DNA of 64,000 nucleotides from an uncultured Methanobrevibacter sp. (GCA_900314605.1 OMVX01000002.1:1-64000); one strand, 5' to 3'; positions 1 through 9,237 are shown, counted from the first letter of the stretch. The notes: a model not told the origin generated them from the letters alone. A program made the numbers and translations.

Positions 1-96
1 TAAAAGACCTATGTGTATGTTTGGACGTGTTAAACAAAATTTTTCTAGGGTAAAAAATTAGAAATAAAATTTATCACACAAGTTTTTGAAAGAGCC
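1..96. repeat. Right-end fragment of a MITE-like inverted-repeat element
   Basis: These bases are closely similar to the right-hand part of the element at 1076-1293: both carry a TATGTATGTTTGGAC block and end in an AAGTTTTTGAAAG-GCC terminus. The left part lies outside the window. The two copies are in the same orientation and flank the Ig-like protein gene at 159-752. Confidence 0.6.
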
Positions 97-158
97 AAAA
101 TAAACTAATTATATAACTATATATAGAAGCAATATTAATATATTTAATTGGTGATAAT

Positions 159-752
159 ATGAATAAAAATGTAATTATCGCAATACTAATAATTATTATT
201 ATAGCAGTTGTTGGGATCTTCGGATTCGGACTTCTTGATGGAAAAACTGGAACCCAAATAAATTTTGTAAGTGGGGACCATATTAAAAATGGAGAATCAG
301 TTACAGTAGAACTTAAAGATTCTAATGGAAAAGCAATAACAAATCAAATTGTTAATTTCACATATAATGAAAATAATAAAGCAGAAAAATTTTCAGTATA
401 TACAGATAGTCAAGGAAAAGCATATTTAAATTTTGCAGGCGAAAAAGAAGGACAATATGAAATTTCCGCATCCTACGGAGGAAATGATACATTAAAACCA
501 TGTACTGCAAGTCAAAAAATTACCGTTGTAAAAGGTAATGCTACTGAAACTCCTACTGAAAGTAATTCTACTGCAAGTACAATGGAATATAATAAAAAGA
601 GTGAAGGTTCAACTCAAACCTATTATGATGCAGAATTAGGCCTATACTATGATGGAAACGGTAAAGTTATAGGTGGACAGCACGATGGAGCAAACATCTA
701 TGAACTTAGAGAACACCCTCCATTTGAAGCAGAAGAAGGTGAATTTGTATAA
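159..752 (+). CDS. Membrane-anchored or secreted Ig-like surface protein
   Basis: The 197-residue protein starts with a hydrophobic segment (about residues 4-26) that would export it and probably anchor it by the N terminus. Residues about 33-125 look like a bacterial Ig-like/invasin-type beta-sandwich, with alternating strands, a GESVTVELKD stretch and a GQYEISASYGG-like end that is typical of cell-surface repeats in Methanobacteriaceae. A Thr/Ser/Asn-rich linker (about 128-150) follows, then a Tyr/Gly-rich tail containing GLYYDGNGKVIGGQ. The ATG is preceded by GGTGAT at good spacing. Methanobacteriales encode many such adhesin-like proteins and most are larger, so this is a minimal single-domain version. 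The ligand is unknown. The gene stands alone, ends in a hairpin terminator and lies between two copies of a small inverted-repeat element. Confidence 0.7.
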   Translation: MNKNVIIAILIIIIIAVVGIFGFGLLDGKTGTQINFVSGDHIKNGESVTVELKDSNGKAITNQIVNFTYNENNKAEKFSVYTDSQGKAYLNFAGEKEGQYEISASYGGNDTLKPCTASQKITVVKGNATETPTESNSTASTMEYNKKSEGSTQTYYDAELGLYYDGNGKVIGGQHDGANIYELREHPPFEAEEGEFV

Positions 753-771
753 AATAATTTTTAAATAAAAA

Positions 772-797
772 AAAGTATTATTATTAAATAATACTTT
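772..797 (+). terminator. Hairpin terminator after the Ig-like protein gene
   Basis: A perfect 10-bp stem (AAAGTATTAT with ATAATACTTT) with a 6-nt loop starts 19 bp after the stop codon. An eight-T run follows a few bases later. The stem and T-run suit transcription from the upstream gene. Confidence 0.55.
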
Positions 798-1075
798 AAA
801 CTCCTTTTTTTCAAACAATTATTCTTAATATTAAGCATTATTTTTATACTTTAAACATTTAACTATTTTTATCTAAATTTAGACTTTATTTTTAATATTA
901 AAAATTGCAAAATAATAATTAATCATAAATATGGGATTTGCAAAAATATAACAATTTAATAATTTTTTTCTTTATATTAAATTAAATTCCGTTATACTGA
1001 TTTTATAAATAAGATTTAAACATTTAGCAGCCAGTTATAAAAAATAAAAAAAAGTATCTAAACATAAAAAATTAT

Positions 1076-1293
1076 GGCACTTTCAAAAACTTAAGTGATT
1101 TTAATTTTTACAAGTTATATGCCCCAAAAATTTCCGCCAATTTATTATTTATTTTTAATTTAAAAAATAATAACTTAATATATGTGTAATATAGAAATAA
1201 AAGCTCTATATGTATGTTTGGACTTATTAAACCGAATTTTTCAAAGGTAAAAAAATGGAAATTAAATTTATCACTCAAGTTTTTGAAAGTGCC
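1076..1293. mobile_element. 218-bp MITE-like element with 8-bp target-site duplication
   Basis: The ends are inverted repeats: GGCACTTTCAAAAACTT at the left and its reverse complement at the right, with the similarity running further inward. The element is flanked directly by identical 8-mers AAAATTAT (1068-1075 and 1294-1301), the mark of a transposition event. There is no ORF inside. Termini beginning GGC and 8-bp duplications resemble the ISL3 family, which is an inference. Related copies lie at 1-96 (partial) and 56299-56552. The element fills most of the 706-bp gap between the Ig-like gene and the CARF genes; I see nothing else in that gap apart from the terminator at 772-797. Confidence 0.75.
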
Positions 1294-1458
1294 AAAATTA
1301 TATTTTTACAAAAAAATAGATAGACAATAAACTTATAAAAATCATTTTATAAATAAAGAAATATTAAAAAATTGAATAAAAAAATAGAAAAATATTTGGA
1401 AAGGAATAAAAAAAATTTATAAATTTAATTAACTAACAACAATTGTAAAGTGATAAAA

Positions 1459-2811
1459 ATGTCAAAAACTGCCCTTATAATAACTATTGGTCTAGCTACA
1501 GAACCTTCAATAAAAAGAATTAATAAATTAAAACCTGATTTAGTTTATTTTATACATTCTATAAAATCTAAAGAGAATACATTATTCATAATTGAAGAAA
1601 CTAAAATTAAAAATTATAAATTTAAATTATTAGATGACCATGAAAGTGTTGATGATGCATTCATAAAATCCTTAGAATGTATTAATGAATTAAAAAGTGA
1701 ATACAATATTGTAGGAGATTTTACTGTTGGAACAAAACCAATGGTTGCAGGTCTTGTGATGGCATGTTATGCATATGAAGGTTGTGATTGTGTTTATCTT
1801 GGAGAATCTGATGAAGATTCCAGACATAATAAAATGGGTCCTGTAAAATCAGGCCAGGAAAAAACGAAAAATCAGGAAAATCCATTTGAAAACTATGCAA
1901 TTAATGAAATTAAATCTGGAAGAGAATTTTTTGATAAATACCAATTTATTGCAGCAAAAGAAAACTTTACAAATGCTAAATTAAAATTAAAAGATTCTAG
2001 TTTAAAAGAAAAATCAAAAATATTTATCAAAATTGTAAATTTTTATGATTATTGGGATAAATTTAACGATAGTCTGGATGATATTAAATTAAATGAATAT
2101 TTAAAAGAGATGATTTTAGACGAAATAAATTCAAAAGATGTTTTAAAGGAATATTTTGAAAATAAAATACCTGATTTTTTTAAACAAATGAAAAACAACA
2201 AAAAATTTTTAGATAAAAAAATCTCTGAAAATACATCTGAAAGTATTGATTATTATTTACCAGATTTACTGAATAATGCAGAAAGAAGAATTTCAGAAGG
2301 TAAATATGATGATGCTGTAGCTAGACTTTATCGAGCAATGGAGTTAATATCTCAAATTAGATTAAATCATTATAATGTAATAGATAAATCAGAAATTAAT
2401 AAAAAGAAAACATTTTTACTGGATAAACAAAAATTAAAAAAGAGATTATCAAAACCTAATTTAGCAGAAGTTGATGAGATTGGAATTAAAGACTGGAGAA
2501 ATGATAACATTAAATTTGTTAAATTAGATTCTAGTAAAAATTATAAATTACTGAAATTATTTGGAAAAGAGACAAAATATGAAATTAGCAAATCTACTGA
2601 CAAATTAGTTAAAAATTATTTTAAAATTAATCCTCAAGTACAAAAAAGAAATAAATCTATTTTAGCTCATGGTTTAAGGCCATTGAATAAAGTAGAAACT
2701 TTACAATTATTCAAATTAGTTTTAAATCATTCAAAAAAATTATGTGAAAATATTGAAATTGAAATGGAAAAAAGTAAATTTCCACAATTTAAAGGAGATA
2801 TGTTATGGTAA
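1459..2811 (+). CDS. CARF-HEPN ribonuclease, Cas02710 family (first of tandem pair)
   Basis: The protein has about 450 residues. The N-terminal ~130 residues look like a CARF (Rossmann-like) domain: an LIITIGLATEPS strand-loop and a second motif, GDFTVGTKPMVAG, that matches the ligand-binding hD.T.GTK.M element of the Cas02710/Csx1 group. The middle is helical. The C-terminal part has NNAERRISEGKYDDAVARLYRAMELI and then RNKSILAH (about residues 397-404), an R-x6-H HEPN RNase motif. In type III CRISPR systems such proteins are activated by cyclic oligoadenylate and cut RNA. ATG 1459 was chosen because GTGAT lies just upstream. The gene overlaps the next by 7 nt and so is probably translationally coupled to it. 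No CRISPR array or Cas10 gene is in the window. Ligand and target are unknown. Confidence 0.8.
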   Translation: MSKTALIITIGLATEPSIKRINKLKPDLVYFIHSIKSKENTLFIIEETKIKNYKFKLLDDHESVDDAFIKSLECINELKSEYNIVGDFTVGTKPMVAGLVMACYAYEGCDCVYLGESDEDSRHNKMGPVKSGQEKTKNQENPFENYAINEIKSGREFFDKYQFIAAKENFTNAKLKLKDSSLKEKSKIFIKIVNFYDYWDKFNDSLDDIKLNEYLKEMILDEINSKDVLKEYFENKIPDFFKQMKNNKKFLDKKISENTSESIDYYLPDLLNNAERRISEGKYDDAVARLYRAMELISQIRLNHYNVIDKSEINKKKTFLLDKQKLKKRLSKPNLAEVDEIGIKDWRNDNIKFVKLDSSKNYKLLKLFGKETKYEISKSTDKLVKNYFKINPQVQKRNKSILAHGLRPLNKVETLQLFKLVLNHSKKLCENIEIEMEKSKFPQFKGDMLW

Positions 2812-4037
2812 AAGATATAGCAATGTTAATAACAGTTGGTACTGGTATTGGTGGAACAGAAGAAGCAACAAATAGTTTAGCCCATGGAATTCTTCATGCT
2901 ATAAATCAATTTAATCCTAAAAAAGTTATATTTTTTGGATCTGATTTATCTATACCTACTATTGATTCATTAAAAAAACAATACCTTAAAAAAGAAAATG
3001 ATGAATTTGATTTTTATGAATTCGTAAAAATAAAAGAAATCGATAATTTTAGAGATTGTTTTACTTTAATGAAAGATAAGCTTTTAGAGTTAAATGATAA
3101 TTATAAAATAATTATTGATTATACCTCTGGAACAAAAACAATGACAATGTCTGCTGCATTTGTATCAATGCTTTATCATAAAAAACTAGTGTTAGTTAAA
3201 GGTAAAAGAATGAATGGTATTGTTCAAAAAGGAACAGAGGAAATTTCTTCACAAAATTTATATTTAGTATATGATGAATTGATGATGTCAAAAGTAAAAG
3301 AAATGTTTAATACTAATAGATTTGAATCTGGAAAAACTTTACTTGAAGACATTATCGGAATGAATGATGATAAATTAATTTTTGAAAAATTATTCAATGC
3401 ATATTCTGCCTTTGATAGTGTAAATTATGAGTTAGCTTTTGAAAACTTCAACTCTAAAGAATTTAGTGAAAAATGGCCAGAATTAACCTCAGATTTTCAA
3501 AAAAATGCAAAAGCACTTAATATCTTAAATACCAAAAAACACAATCTAAAATGTTATTATATTCTTGCAAGCCTATTAAATAATGCTAGAAGAAGAGCTG
3601 AAGAACATAAATACGATGACGCAATTGCACGATTATATCGATCATTAGAACTTATAGGGCAGATTAAACTAAAAGAATATGGCATAAACACATCCAATGT
3701 TAATCTGGATAAATTAAAAGAAAATAATCTAAGTGACGAATTTTTAAAAAGTTTTCAGTCAGATGAAGATAATAAGATTAAAATTGGTTTAACACAAGAT
3801 TATATACTTTTAAATGAGTTAAAAGATGAATTAGGATTATTTTATATGGAAAAACACGAATTAATCCTAGAATACCTTAAATATAGAAATAATTCTATAT
3901 TAGCACATGGTTTAAACTCACAAAATGAAAAACATTATAATGATTTTAGAGATATAGTATTAAAAGCTAGTGAAATATTAAATAAAAATATCAATGAATT
4001 TATTTTAGAAACGAAGTTTCCAAAATTTAATTTATAA
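2805..4037 (+). CDS. CARF-HEPN ribonuclease, Cas02710 family (second of tandem pair)
   Basis: This 410-residue paralogue of the previous gene has a more canonical CARF region: LITVGTGIGGTEEATNSLAHG at the N terminus and DYTSGTKTMTMSAAF near residues 105-120. The C-terminal module again has NNARRRAEEHKYDDAIARLYRSLELI, followed by RNNSILAH (about 361-368), the R-x6-H HEPN catalytic signature. Both copies keep catalytic and ligand-type motifs, so neither looks dead. Two CARF-HEPN proteins from one transcript could form a heteromer, since family members dimerise through CARF and HEPN (inference). The start is an ATG inside the upstream gene, with GGAGAT at proper spacing. Transcription ends at the strong hairpin at 4070-4100. 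Confidence 0.82.
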   Translation: MVKDIAMLITVGTGIGGTEEATNSLAHGILHAINQFNPKKVIFFGSDLSIPTIDSLKKQYLKKENDEFDFYEFVKIKEIDNFRDCFTLMKDKLLELNDNYKIIIDYTSGTKTMTMSAAFVSMLYHKKLVLVKGKRMNGIVQKGTEEISSQNLYLVYDELMMSKVKEMFNTNRFESGKTLLEDIIGMNDDKLIFEKLFNAYSAFDSVNYELAFENFNSKEFSEKWPELTSDFQKNAKALNILNTKKHNLKCYYILASLLNNARRRAEEHKYDDAIARLYRSLELIGQIKLKEYGINTSNVNLDKLKENNLSDEFLKSFQSDEDNKIKIGLTQDYILLNELKDELGLFYMEKHELILEYLKYRNNSILAHGLNSQNEKHYNDFRDIVLKASEILNKNINEFILETKFPKFNL

Positions 4038-4069
4038 CAAATTAATGTAATTATAATATTTATTAAGTT

Positions 4070-4100
4070 TATTATTATATAATCTGATTATATAATAATA
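4070..4100. terminator. Bidirectional hairpin terminator between convergent genes
   Basis: A perfect 14-bp inverted repeat (TATTATTATATAAT with ATTATATAATAATA) has a 3-nt CTG loop and is followed by TTTT and then a six-T run. It lies between the convergent CARF-HEPN (+) and nuclease (-) genes. Confidence 0.6.
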
Positions 4101-4256
4101 TTTTAACTATTTTTTACAATAATTTACTTTTTATTATAATAATAAAAGATTAACAAATTTATGATAATTCACTAATAATAATAAAAAAAATGAGAATCCT
4201 TATTAAATATAATAAAAAAAATTTAAATAAAAAATAAAGATTTTAAATAATATTAA

Positions 4257-5171
4257 CTATCCATTTAAGGGTAAACCTAAGTTTTCACGTAAAACATAAT
4301 TTATTTCTTCTTTAAAATCTTCAACAGAAATTATAGACATTCCAAATGTTTTACTTAAGATATATGCAGTATTGGGATGAGGAACATCAGTTAAAACCAT
4401 AAAAGAATATTGTTTATCAAGACCCATTAAACTTTCAACTTCTGAATATTTATTAATATAATGTTGATAATTACCAGTTTTTCCTTCAAACCAGTAAATT
4501 TGTCCATTAATTAAAAAAACAACATCTAATTCAAAATCATCTCCATTTGGTAAAGTTATTTGGGGATTAATTAAATAAGTGTATTCTATGTCTGTAGGTA
4601 AAGACTGTAAAGATTCTTGCACAATTCTTCTAATAAAAATTTCTAACCAGTGGCCAGTTAAAAAGTTTATTGCAATTGGGATTTTATTTGGTGTTGCATG
4701 TATGAAGTATTTAGGTGATTTATCATATTTATATTCGGATAAAAATGCGATTTGATATAAATTATTACACAATTGACAGGAAGCAGAAATTTCATTTTGT
4801 GAAGCATTTTTTAAATCCAAATGAAAACCATGGGGCTTATTTAAGTGACGTTTCATTGCTTCGTAAACTGTTTTAATATCACTATATCTCATACCCATGA
4901 ATTTAGAAATATAATCCATAGAAGTATTTTCATCTTCCTTATCAACATAAGTTTTTACAGTAATATTATTATCTTTTAATTTATCAATTAATATATTAAC
5001 ATCAATTTCTTCTCTTTTATAAATAGGATGGGAAATTGTATTTTCTTCAGAAACAACATTCTGTGATGTATTTACATCCGAAGTTTTAGAGGGATTTTTT
5101 TCTAAAGAATCTGCAATACTTTCTAATGCTACTGCAATTCTAGTTAATATTTGTAATTCTTCTTCATTCAT
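4257..5171 (-). CDS. PD-(D/E)XK nuclease with Card1/Can2-like (DUF1887) C-terminal domain, no CARF seen
   Basis: The protein has about 304 residues. The N terminus is a short coiled coil (EELQILTRIAVALESIADSLE) and a polar linker. The C-terminal half has GHWLEIFIRRIVQESL and then ELDVVFLINGQIYWFEGKTG, i.e. the D-x(n)-E-x-K core of a PD-(D/E)XK nuclease, in the arrangement I know from the DUF1887 domain of Card1/Can2 CRISPR ancillary nucleases. Those enzymes carry an N-terminal CARF domain, and I cannot see one here. A CQLC pair may bind metal. The nuclease converges on the two CARF-HEPN genes, which fits a shared defence role. The second ATG was chosen because GGAAG sits 6 nt upstream of it. 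Metal-dependent nucleic-acid cleavage is inferred; the trigger is unknown. Confidence 0.65.
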   Translation of the reverse strand: MNEEELQILTRIAVALESIADSLEKNPSKTSDVNTSQNVVSEENTISHPIYKREEIDVNILIDKLKDNNITVKTYVDKEDENTSMDYISKFMGMRYSDIKTVYEAMKRHLNKPHGFHLDLKNASQNEISASCQLCNNLYQIAFLSEYKYDKSPKYFIHATPNKIPIAINFLTGHWLEIFIRRIVQESLQSLPTDIEYTYLINPQITLPNGDDFELDVVFLINGQIYWFEGKTGNYQHYINKYSEVESLMGLDKQYSFMVLTDVPHPNTAYILSKTFGMSIISVEDFKEEINYVLRENLGLPLNG

Positions 5172-5232
5172 ATACATCTTCCTGTTAATTAATCATATAA
5201 TGATTAAAAATAATGTTTAAATAATCCTCAAG

Positions 5233-6366
5233 TCATTCAGGATGGTTAATACAATAAGCTTCAGCTATAGAATCATTATCTCCATATGTAGGATCATTTA
5301 ATTGTTTATCTAAAAGCTTTACCTGTTTCATTAAATAGTTCTCTTCATGCAAGTGTTGTTCGATAATATTATTAATATGATTTAATTCCTCTTTTTCAAA
5401 ATCAACACCCTTTATTAACCAATATTCTTGATAGTTGAAAAATTCTAAATAACTATTATCATAATAATCTAAATCATCAATATCATTAGGTTGTAATAGT
5501 TTTATATTATCCTCATCAAAAGGCATATCTATTTCAAAATCCATATGCTCTTCAAAATCCATATGCTCTTCAAAATCCATATCTATTTCAATAGGACAGT
5601 AATCTGTTGAAAAAGTTTCCTTTTGATAATAGTCAAATGACCCTGTAAATTCTGGGTATATTTCATATTGGTTTCCAGAAAAGTCCTCATAAGGAATGTC
5701 ACCATAATCAAGGTCATAACTTTGATCATAATCTTCATAATTAGAACTGTAATAATTTTGGCTTAAGGAAGGATATTTTTCAGATAAATCCCTATACATT
5801 TTATTATAAACAAGGTCATCTTCATAATTGTCATAAACCATCTCTTTATAATCTTCCGGGGTCATTTCAGGAGCATAATCTTCATCTAAAAAATCAAAAT
5901 CCTCATATGAAAGGTCATTTAATTCTTCATCTAAAAGCTTTGCCTCTTCTTTTAAATGTTTCTCTTCTTGTAAGTATTGCTCAATGAGACTATTGATATA
6001 GGACTCCTCACCCATATCTTCTTCATATTCATCTAAGAGGTCTATATAATGCTGTTCATTTTCTTCAAATTCTAGATATCTTAAATAGTCATCTTCATAT
6101 AAGATATCTTCATCCTCATCAAAAAGAGACTCATATAATTGTGAATATGAATTAGTTATATAAGAATCTGTTATAGAATCTTCTTCTAAATTATCTTCTA
6201 AAATAAGTTGCTTTTCATTTTCCAGATAATTTTCAATTAGTAGATTGGTGTGTTCACTTTCCATATCTTCTAATTGTTTAAATGCATTGTATAGATTATT
6301 AATTTCAATATCTAACTTGTTTATTTTTTGGTCAATATTATTAAATTCTTCTAAAAAATCAAACAT
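5233..6366 (-). CDS. Highly acidic protein with internal duplication, function unknown
   Basis: The 377-residue protein is very rich in Asp, Glu and Tyr and has no recognisable catalytic motif. It contains a duplicated helical unit: INSLIEQYLQEEKHLKEEAKLLDEELND near the middle and INNIIEQHLHEENYLMKQVKLLDKQLND near the C terminus, with a weaker copy near residues 40-60 (LLIENYLENEKQLILEDN). A perfect 18-bp tandem DNA repeat (about 5541-5580) encodes an MDFEEH repeat. The charge suggests a DNA mimic, chaperone or scaffold, which is an inference from composition only. GGGGAT precedes the ATG. It is the last gene of the long minus-strand block and follows the 890-residue zinc-ribbon protein by 85 bp. 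Confidence 0.6.
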   Translation of the reverse strand: MFDFLEEFNNIDQKINKLDIEINNLYNAFKQLEDMESEHTNLLIENYLENEKQLILEDNLEEDSITDSYITNSYSQLYESLFDEDEDILYEDDYLRYLEFEENEQHYIDLLDEYEEDMGEESYINSLIEQYLQEEKHLKEEAKLLDEELNDLSYEDFDFLDEDYAPEMTPEDYKEMVYDNYEDDLVYNKMYRDLSEKYPSLSQNYYSSNYEDYDQSYDLDYGDIPYEDFSGNQYEIYPEFTGSFDYYQKETFSTDYCPIEIDMDFEEHMDFEEHMDFEIDMPFDEDNIKLLQPNDIDDLDYYDNSYLEFFNYQEYWLIKGVDFEKEELNHINNIIEQHLHEENYLMKQVKLLDKQLNDPTYGDNDSIAEAYCINHPE

Positions 6367-6451
6367 ATTATCCCCTAAACTATTAATTACTATTATTTAT
6401 TAATATTTTAATTATATAAATATAAGGTATGCTCATTTTCAATATATTATT

Positions 6452-9124
6452 TTAATTAAGAATTTCTCTTTTCATATCTTCTATATCATCTAAATCATTT
6501 CTTAAAATACCTGAAGAAACAGTGAGTTTTTGATAATTGAAGAAATCATTAAATTGTTCTAATGGCTCATCATCCGAATCTTTATTATTAATAGATTCAT
6601 ATAATTCAGAATTATAACCACGTTTACTAATAAATATTTCTTCATCACCATTTTCATCATTATCATTATCATCTAAATTAAGAACAATATTTTCTTTTTC
6701 AATTAAGCCCTCTTCCTTCCAGATTTGAAAATCTTTATTGGTGAAATTAATTTCAAACATTTTTAAGATTAAATGAATAGGTTTTCCTTCCAGAACCATT
6801 TCATTGAAATATAATAAATTAGGTTTCATATAATGATTATAAAAGAATTCTGAAAACTCTTTAAACTTATCATCACTCTTTCCTTTATAATACCAATCAT
6901 AAATATCGTCAAATGAAACACCAGCATGCTTAGCAGCAATTTCTGTAGTTTGGTCATTAAGGATTTCGTTCATAACAATTTCTATTCGTTTATCCAAAAT
7001 CATCTCATCAATAGTAGATTTAAATTGGTCAAACTCTATTTGATCTAAATTAGATTTTTGTAAGGCCTTTCGATGATTAGTTCCTGAGACAATCTGGTTT
7101 ACATAAATATCTATTTTAAGGCTTAGATAAGATTCATAAAATTGGTCATATGGATTAACACCTTCTCGACCTAGGTCATAATACTTATTAAACTCATCTA
7201 AAGTTAAATCACATGCGTCTAATGATTTTTTAAAAGGTTTACGTTCTATTTCATTAATAAAATTTAGTAATTTCATAGGAATAATATTCTCTTTATAATA
7301 ATCAAATAATTCCTTGTAACGTTCATGGCCTCTTTCACCTAGCCTTAAATATTCATTAATAGTACTTATACTTACACCAACTAAATCTGAAATATCTCTT
7401 TTAGATTTATTAGTCTTAAATCCATTTAAAATTAAAAAGATATTAACATCAAGATTTTTATCTTTAAATTCCTTAAATCTAGATATATCTGTTTTAAGCC
7501 AATAATCTATATATTTAGGTTTAATACCAATTGATTCTATAGATTCTTCTTTAGTTTTACCATTTTTACGTTCATTTAAATACTTATCCATTAAAATTTT
7601 AGTTGAATTTTTATAAAAATATGAATCAATATCTGCATCATCATACCATTTATAAAAATCATGAATATAAATTTTAGATAGTTTACAGGAAGTTTTTAAA
7701 TCATTAGATTTTAAATTCGTGACAAAACGTTCTTTTCTTGATTCGATTTCTAAATATAGTGCTTGTGAAAATTTATCATTATTAAATGTAGACTCTTTTT
7801 TAATTTCTCTATATTCTTTTTGAGTTATTCCTGCCTGTTGTAATACTTCCAATGGAGTTTTATCTTCACTATAACCTTTTATAATCAGATCTTTTTTAAT
7901 GTCATTTAATTGAATTATAAATTCTTCAAAGTTATCATGCCAAAAATTATAAATCTCATCTGAAATATCTAATTCAATTCGAATATCCTTATCAAACATA
8001 CCCTTTGATTTTAAGTGAAGATATTCATCCATTAACAATCGATTATATATAACAAAGGATTCATTTACATTATCTCTATTAAATTTAGCTAAATGAATAC
8101 TATACCATCGGTTTAATTGTTTTTGACTTATTGTTGTATATTCAATACTGGAGGAGATATTTTCCGTTGTAAGTAGATCCTGTTCAAATTTTTTAACAAT
8201 TTCCTCATTTGTTATCCTATATAACTGGTTAAAAGGTTCATGTTTAAACTTACCTTCTTTGTATTCATATGTTTCTTTCATATCCTTTGGAGTAATTTTA
8301 TCTTCTCTAAATTGAGTTATTAACTCACATATTTTTATATAATTATCTATTTTTTGAAGATAATCATCTAAATGAATATTATTAAATGTAATGAATCTTC
8401 CTTTAACATTTAACATCTTTTCCCTAACCATTGTATTAATTAATTGATTAGCATAAGCCTCAGCTAATCCATAATCAATTAAATCTTCTTTAGTAAACTC
8501 TGCATTTTTACCAAAGTTATTACGAATAGATATGAAATTATTTGCATTATCTATTACTCTATTACATTTTTCACAACAAAGAGAATAATTGGAATGATTA
8601 GGTTCACCACAGATTACACAATAATCATAACTAATATCAATTACCTCAGAAAAATCAGGAATTTTAATTAACTCAAGTTCATCATCACTTGTATCAATTT
8701 CAATTGGTTTAAAAGAGGGAACACCTGTAAAATCATCATAATTAGTAGAAAAATCCCTATATAATTTCTTAGAAATATAAAATAATTGTTTATGTAATTG
8801 CTGGGCAATGAGAAATTCACTTTTCTCCATTTCTTCCACATGATCATGAATACGGTTTCTAAGTTTATATGCACTATAAATCTTTTGTTTAAAATTATAT
8901 GCTATTATACCTTCCCTATAAACTGTATCTAACATATTATAAAAGATATTTCGAGAATTAAATTTTTGACTACTTTTCGCCATTAATAAATTTAATACTC
9001 TCTCTAGAAATGGAGTAGCATAAGTTTTTACTGCTGCAGGAGATGTACTTATACTATCCTCTATTTTATTTCCTAATCTGTATAAATCATCATCATAATT
9101 TTTTAAAAAATCAAAGTTAGACAA
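6452..9124 (-). CDS. Large zinc-ribbon protein with DUF4145/HEPN-like N terminus and repeated HTH-like units
   Basis: The protein is about 890 residues from TTG 9124. That TTG has a strong GGGGGTG upstream, whereas ATG 9181 has none. The N-terminal ~130 residues are helical and include LRNRIHDH, resembling the R-N..H motif of DUF4145/HEPN folds. A four-cysteine knuckle (CVIC...CCEKC) follows near residue 170. The C-terminal two thirds holds about seven loosely repeated units of 60-75 residues, each with a short helix-turn-helix-like element ending in an aromatic pair (FYKWYDD, YIDYWLK, DEFNKYYDLG, DDIYDWYYKG). These resemble transposase or Hin-type HTH repeats. The tail is acidic. I infer a nucleic-acid-binding scaffold, but the actual function is not known. 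Confidence 0.6.
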   Translation of the reverse strand: MSNFDFLKNYDDDLYRLGNKIEDSISTSPAAVKTYATPFLERVLNLLMAKSSQKFNSRNIFYNMLDTVYREGIIAYNFKQKIYSAYKLRNRIHDHVEEMEKSEFLIAQQLHKQLFYISKKLYRDFSTNYDDFTGVPSFKPIEIDTSDDELELIKIPDFSEVIDISYDYCVICGEPNHSNYSLCCEKCNRVIDNANNFISIRNNFGKNAEFTKEDLIDYGLAEAYANQLINTMVREKMLNVKGRFITFNNIHLDDYLQKIDNYIKICELITQFREDKITPKDMKETYEYKEGKFKHEPFNQLYRITNEEIVKKFEQDLLTTENISSSIEYTTISQKQLNRWYSIHLAKFNRDNVNESFVIYNRLLMDEYLHLKSKGMFDKDIRIELDISDEIYNFWHDNFEEFIIQLNDIKKDLIIKGYSEDKTPLEVLQQAGITQKEYREIKKESTFNNDKFSQALYLEIESRKERFVTNLKSNDLKTSCKLSKIYIHDFYKWYDDADIDSYFYKNSTKILMDKYLNERKNGKTKEESIESIGIKPKYIDYWLKTDISRFKEFKDKNLDVNIFLILNGFKTNKSKRDISDLVGVSISTINEYLRLGERGHERYKELFDYYKENIIPMKLLNFINEIERKPFKKSLDACDLTLDEFNKYYDLGREGVNPYDQFYESYLSLKIDIYVNQIVSGTNHRKALQKSNLDQIEFDQFKSTIDEMILDKRIEIVMNEILNDQTTEIAAKHAGVSFDDIYDWYYKGKSDDKFKEFSEFFYNHYMKPNLLYFNEMVLEGKPIHLILKMFEINFTNKDFQIWKEEGLIEKENIVLNLDDNDNDENGDEEIFISKRGYNSELYESINNKDSDDEPLEQFNDFFNYQKLTVSSGILRNDLDDIEDMKREILN

Positions 9125-9193
9125 ATAAACACCCCCAATTATAAAATATATAGATTTTTTAAGTAATAATAATTTTTCCATTAAATCAACATT

Positions 9194-9216
9194 AAAAAAA
9201 AAAAAAAAAAAAAAAA
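9194..9216. repeat. Run of 23 A (T23 on the transcribed minus strand)
   Basis: An uninterrupted 23-base homopolymer lies between two minus-strand genes. Read on the minus strand it is a T23 tract 22 bp after the stop of the 79-residue gene, so it could act as a U-tract terminator. Its length also makes it slippage-prone and a likely sequencing-error site. Confidence 0.7.
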
Positions 9217-9237
9217 TTAAATTGCTATTAAAGTTAC

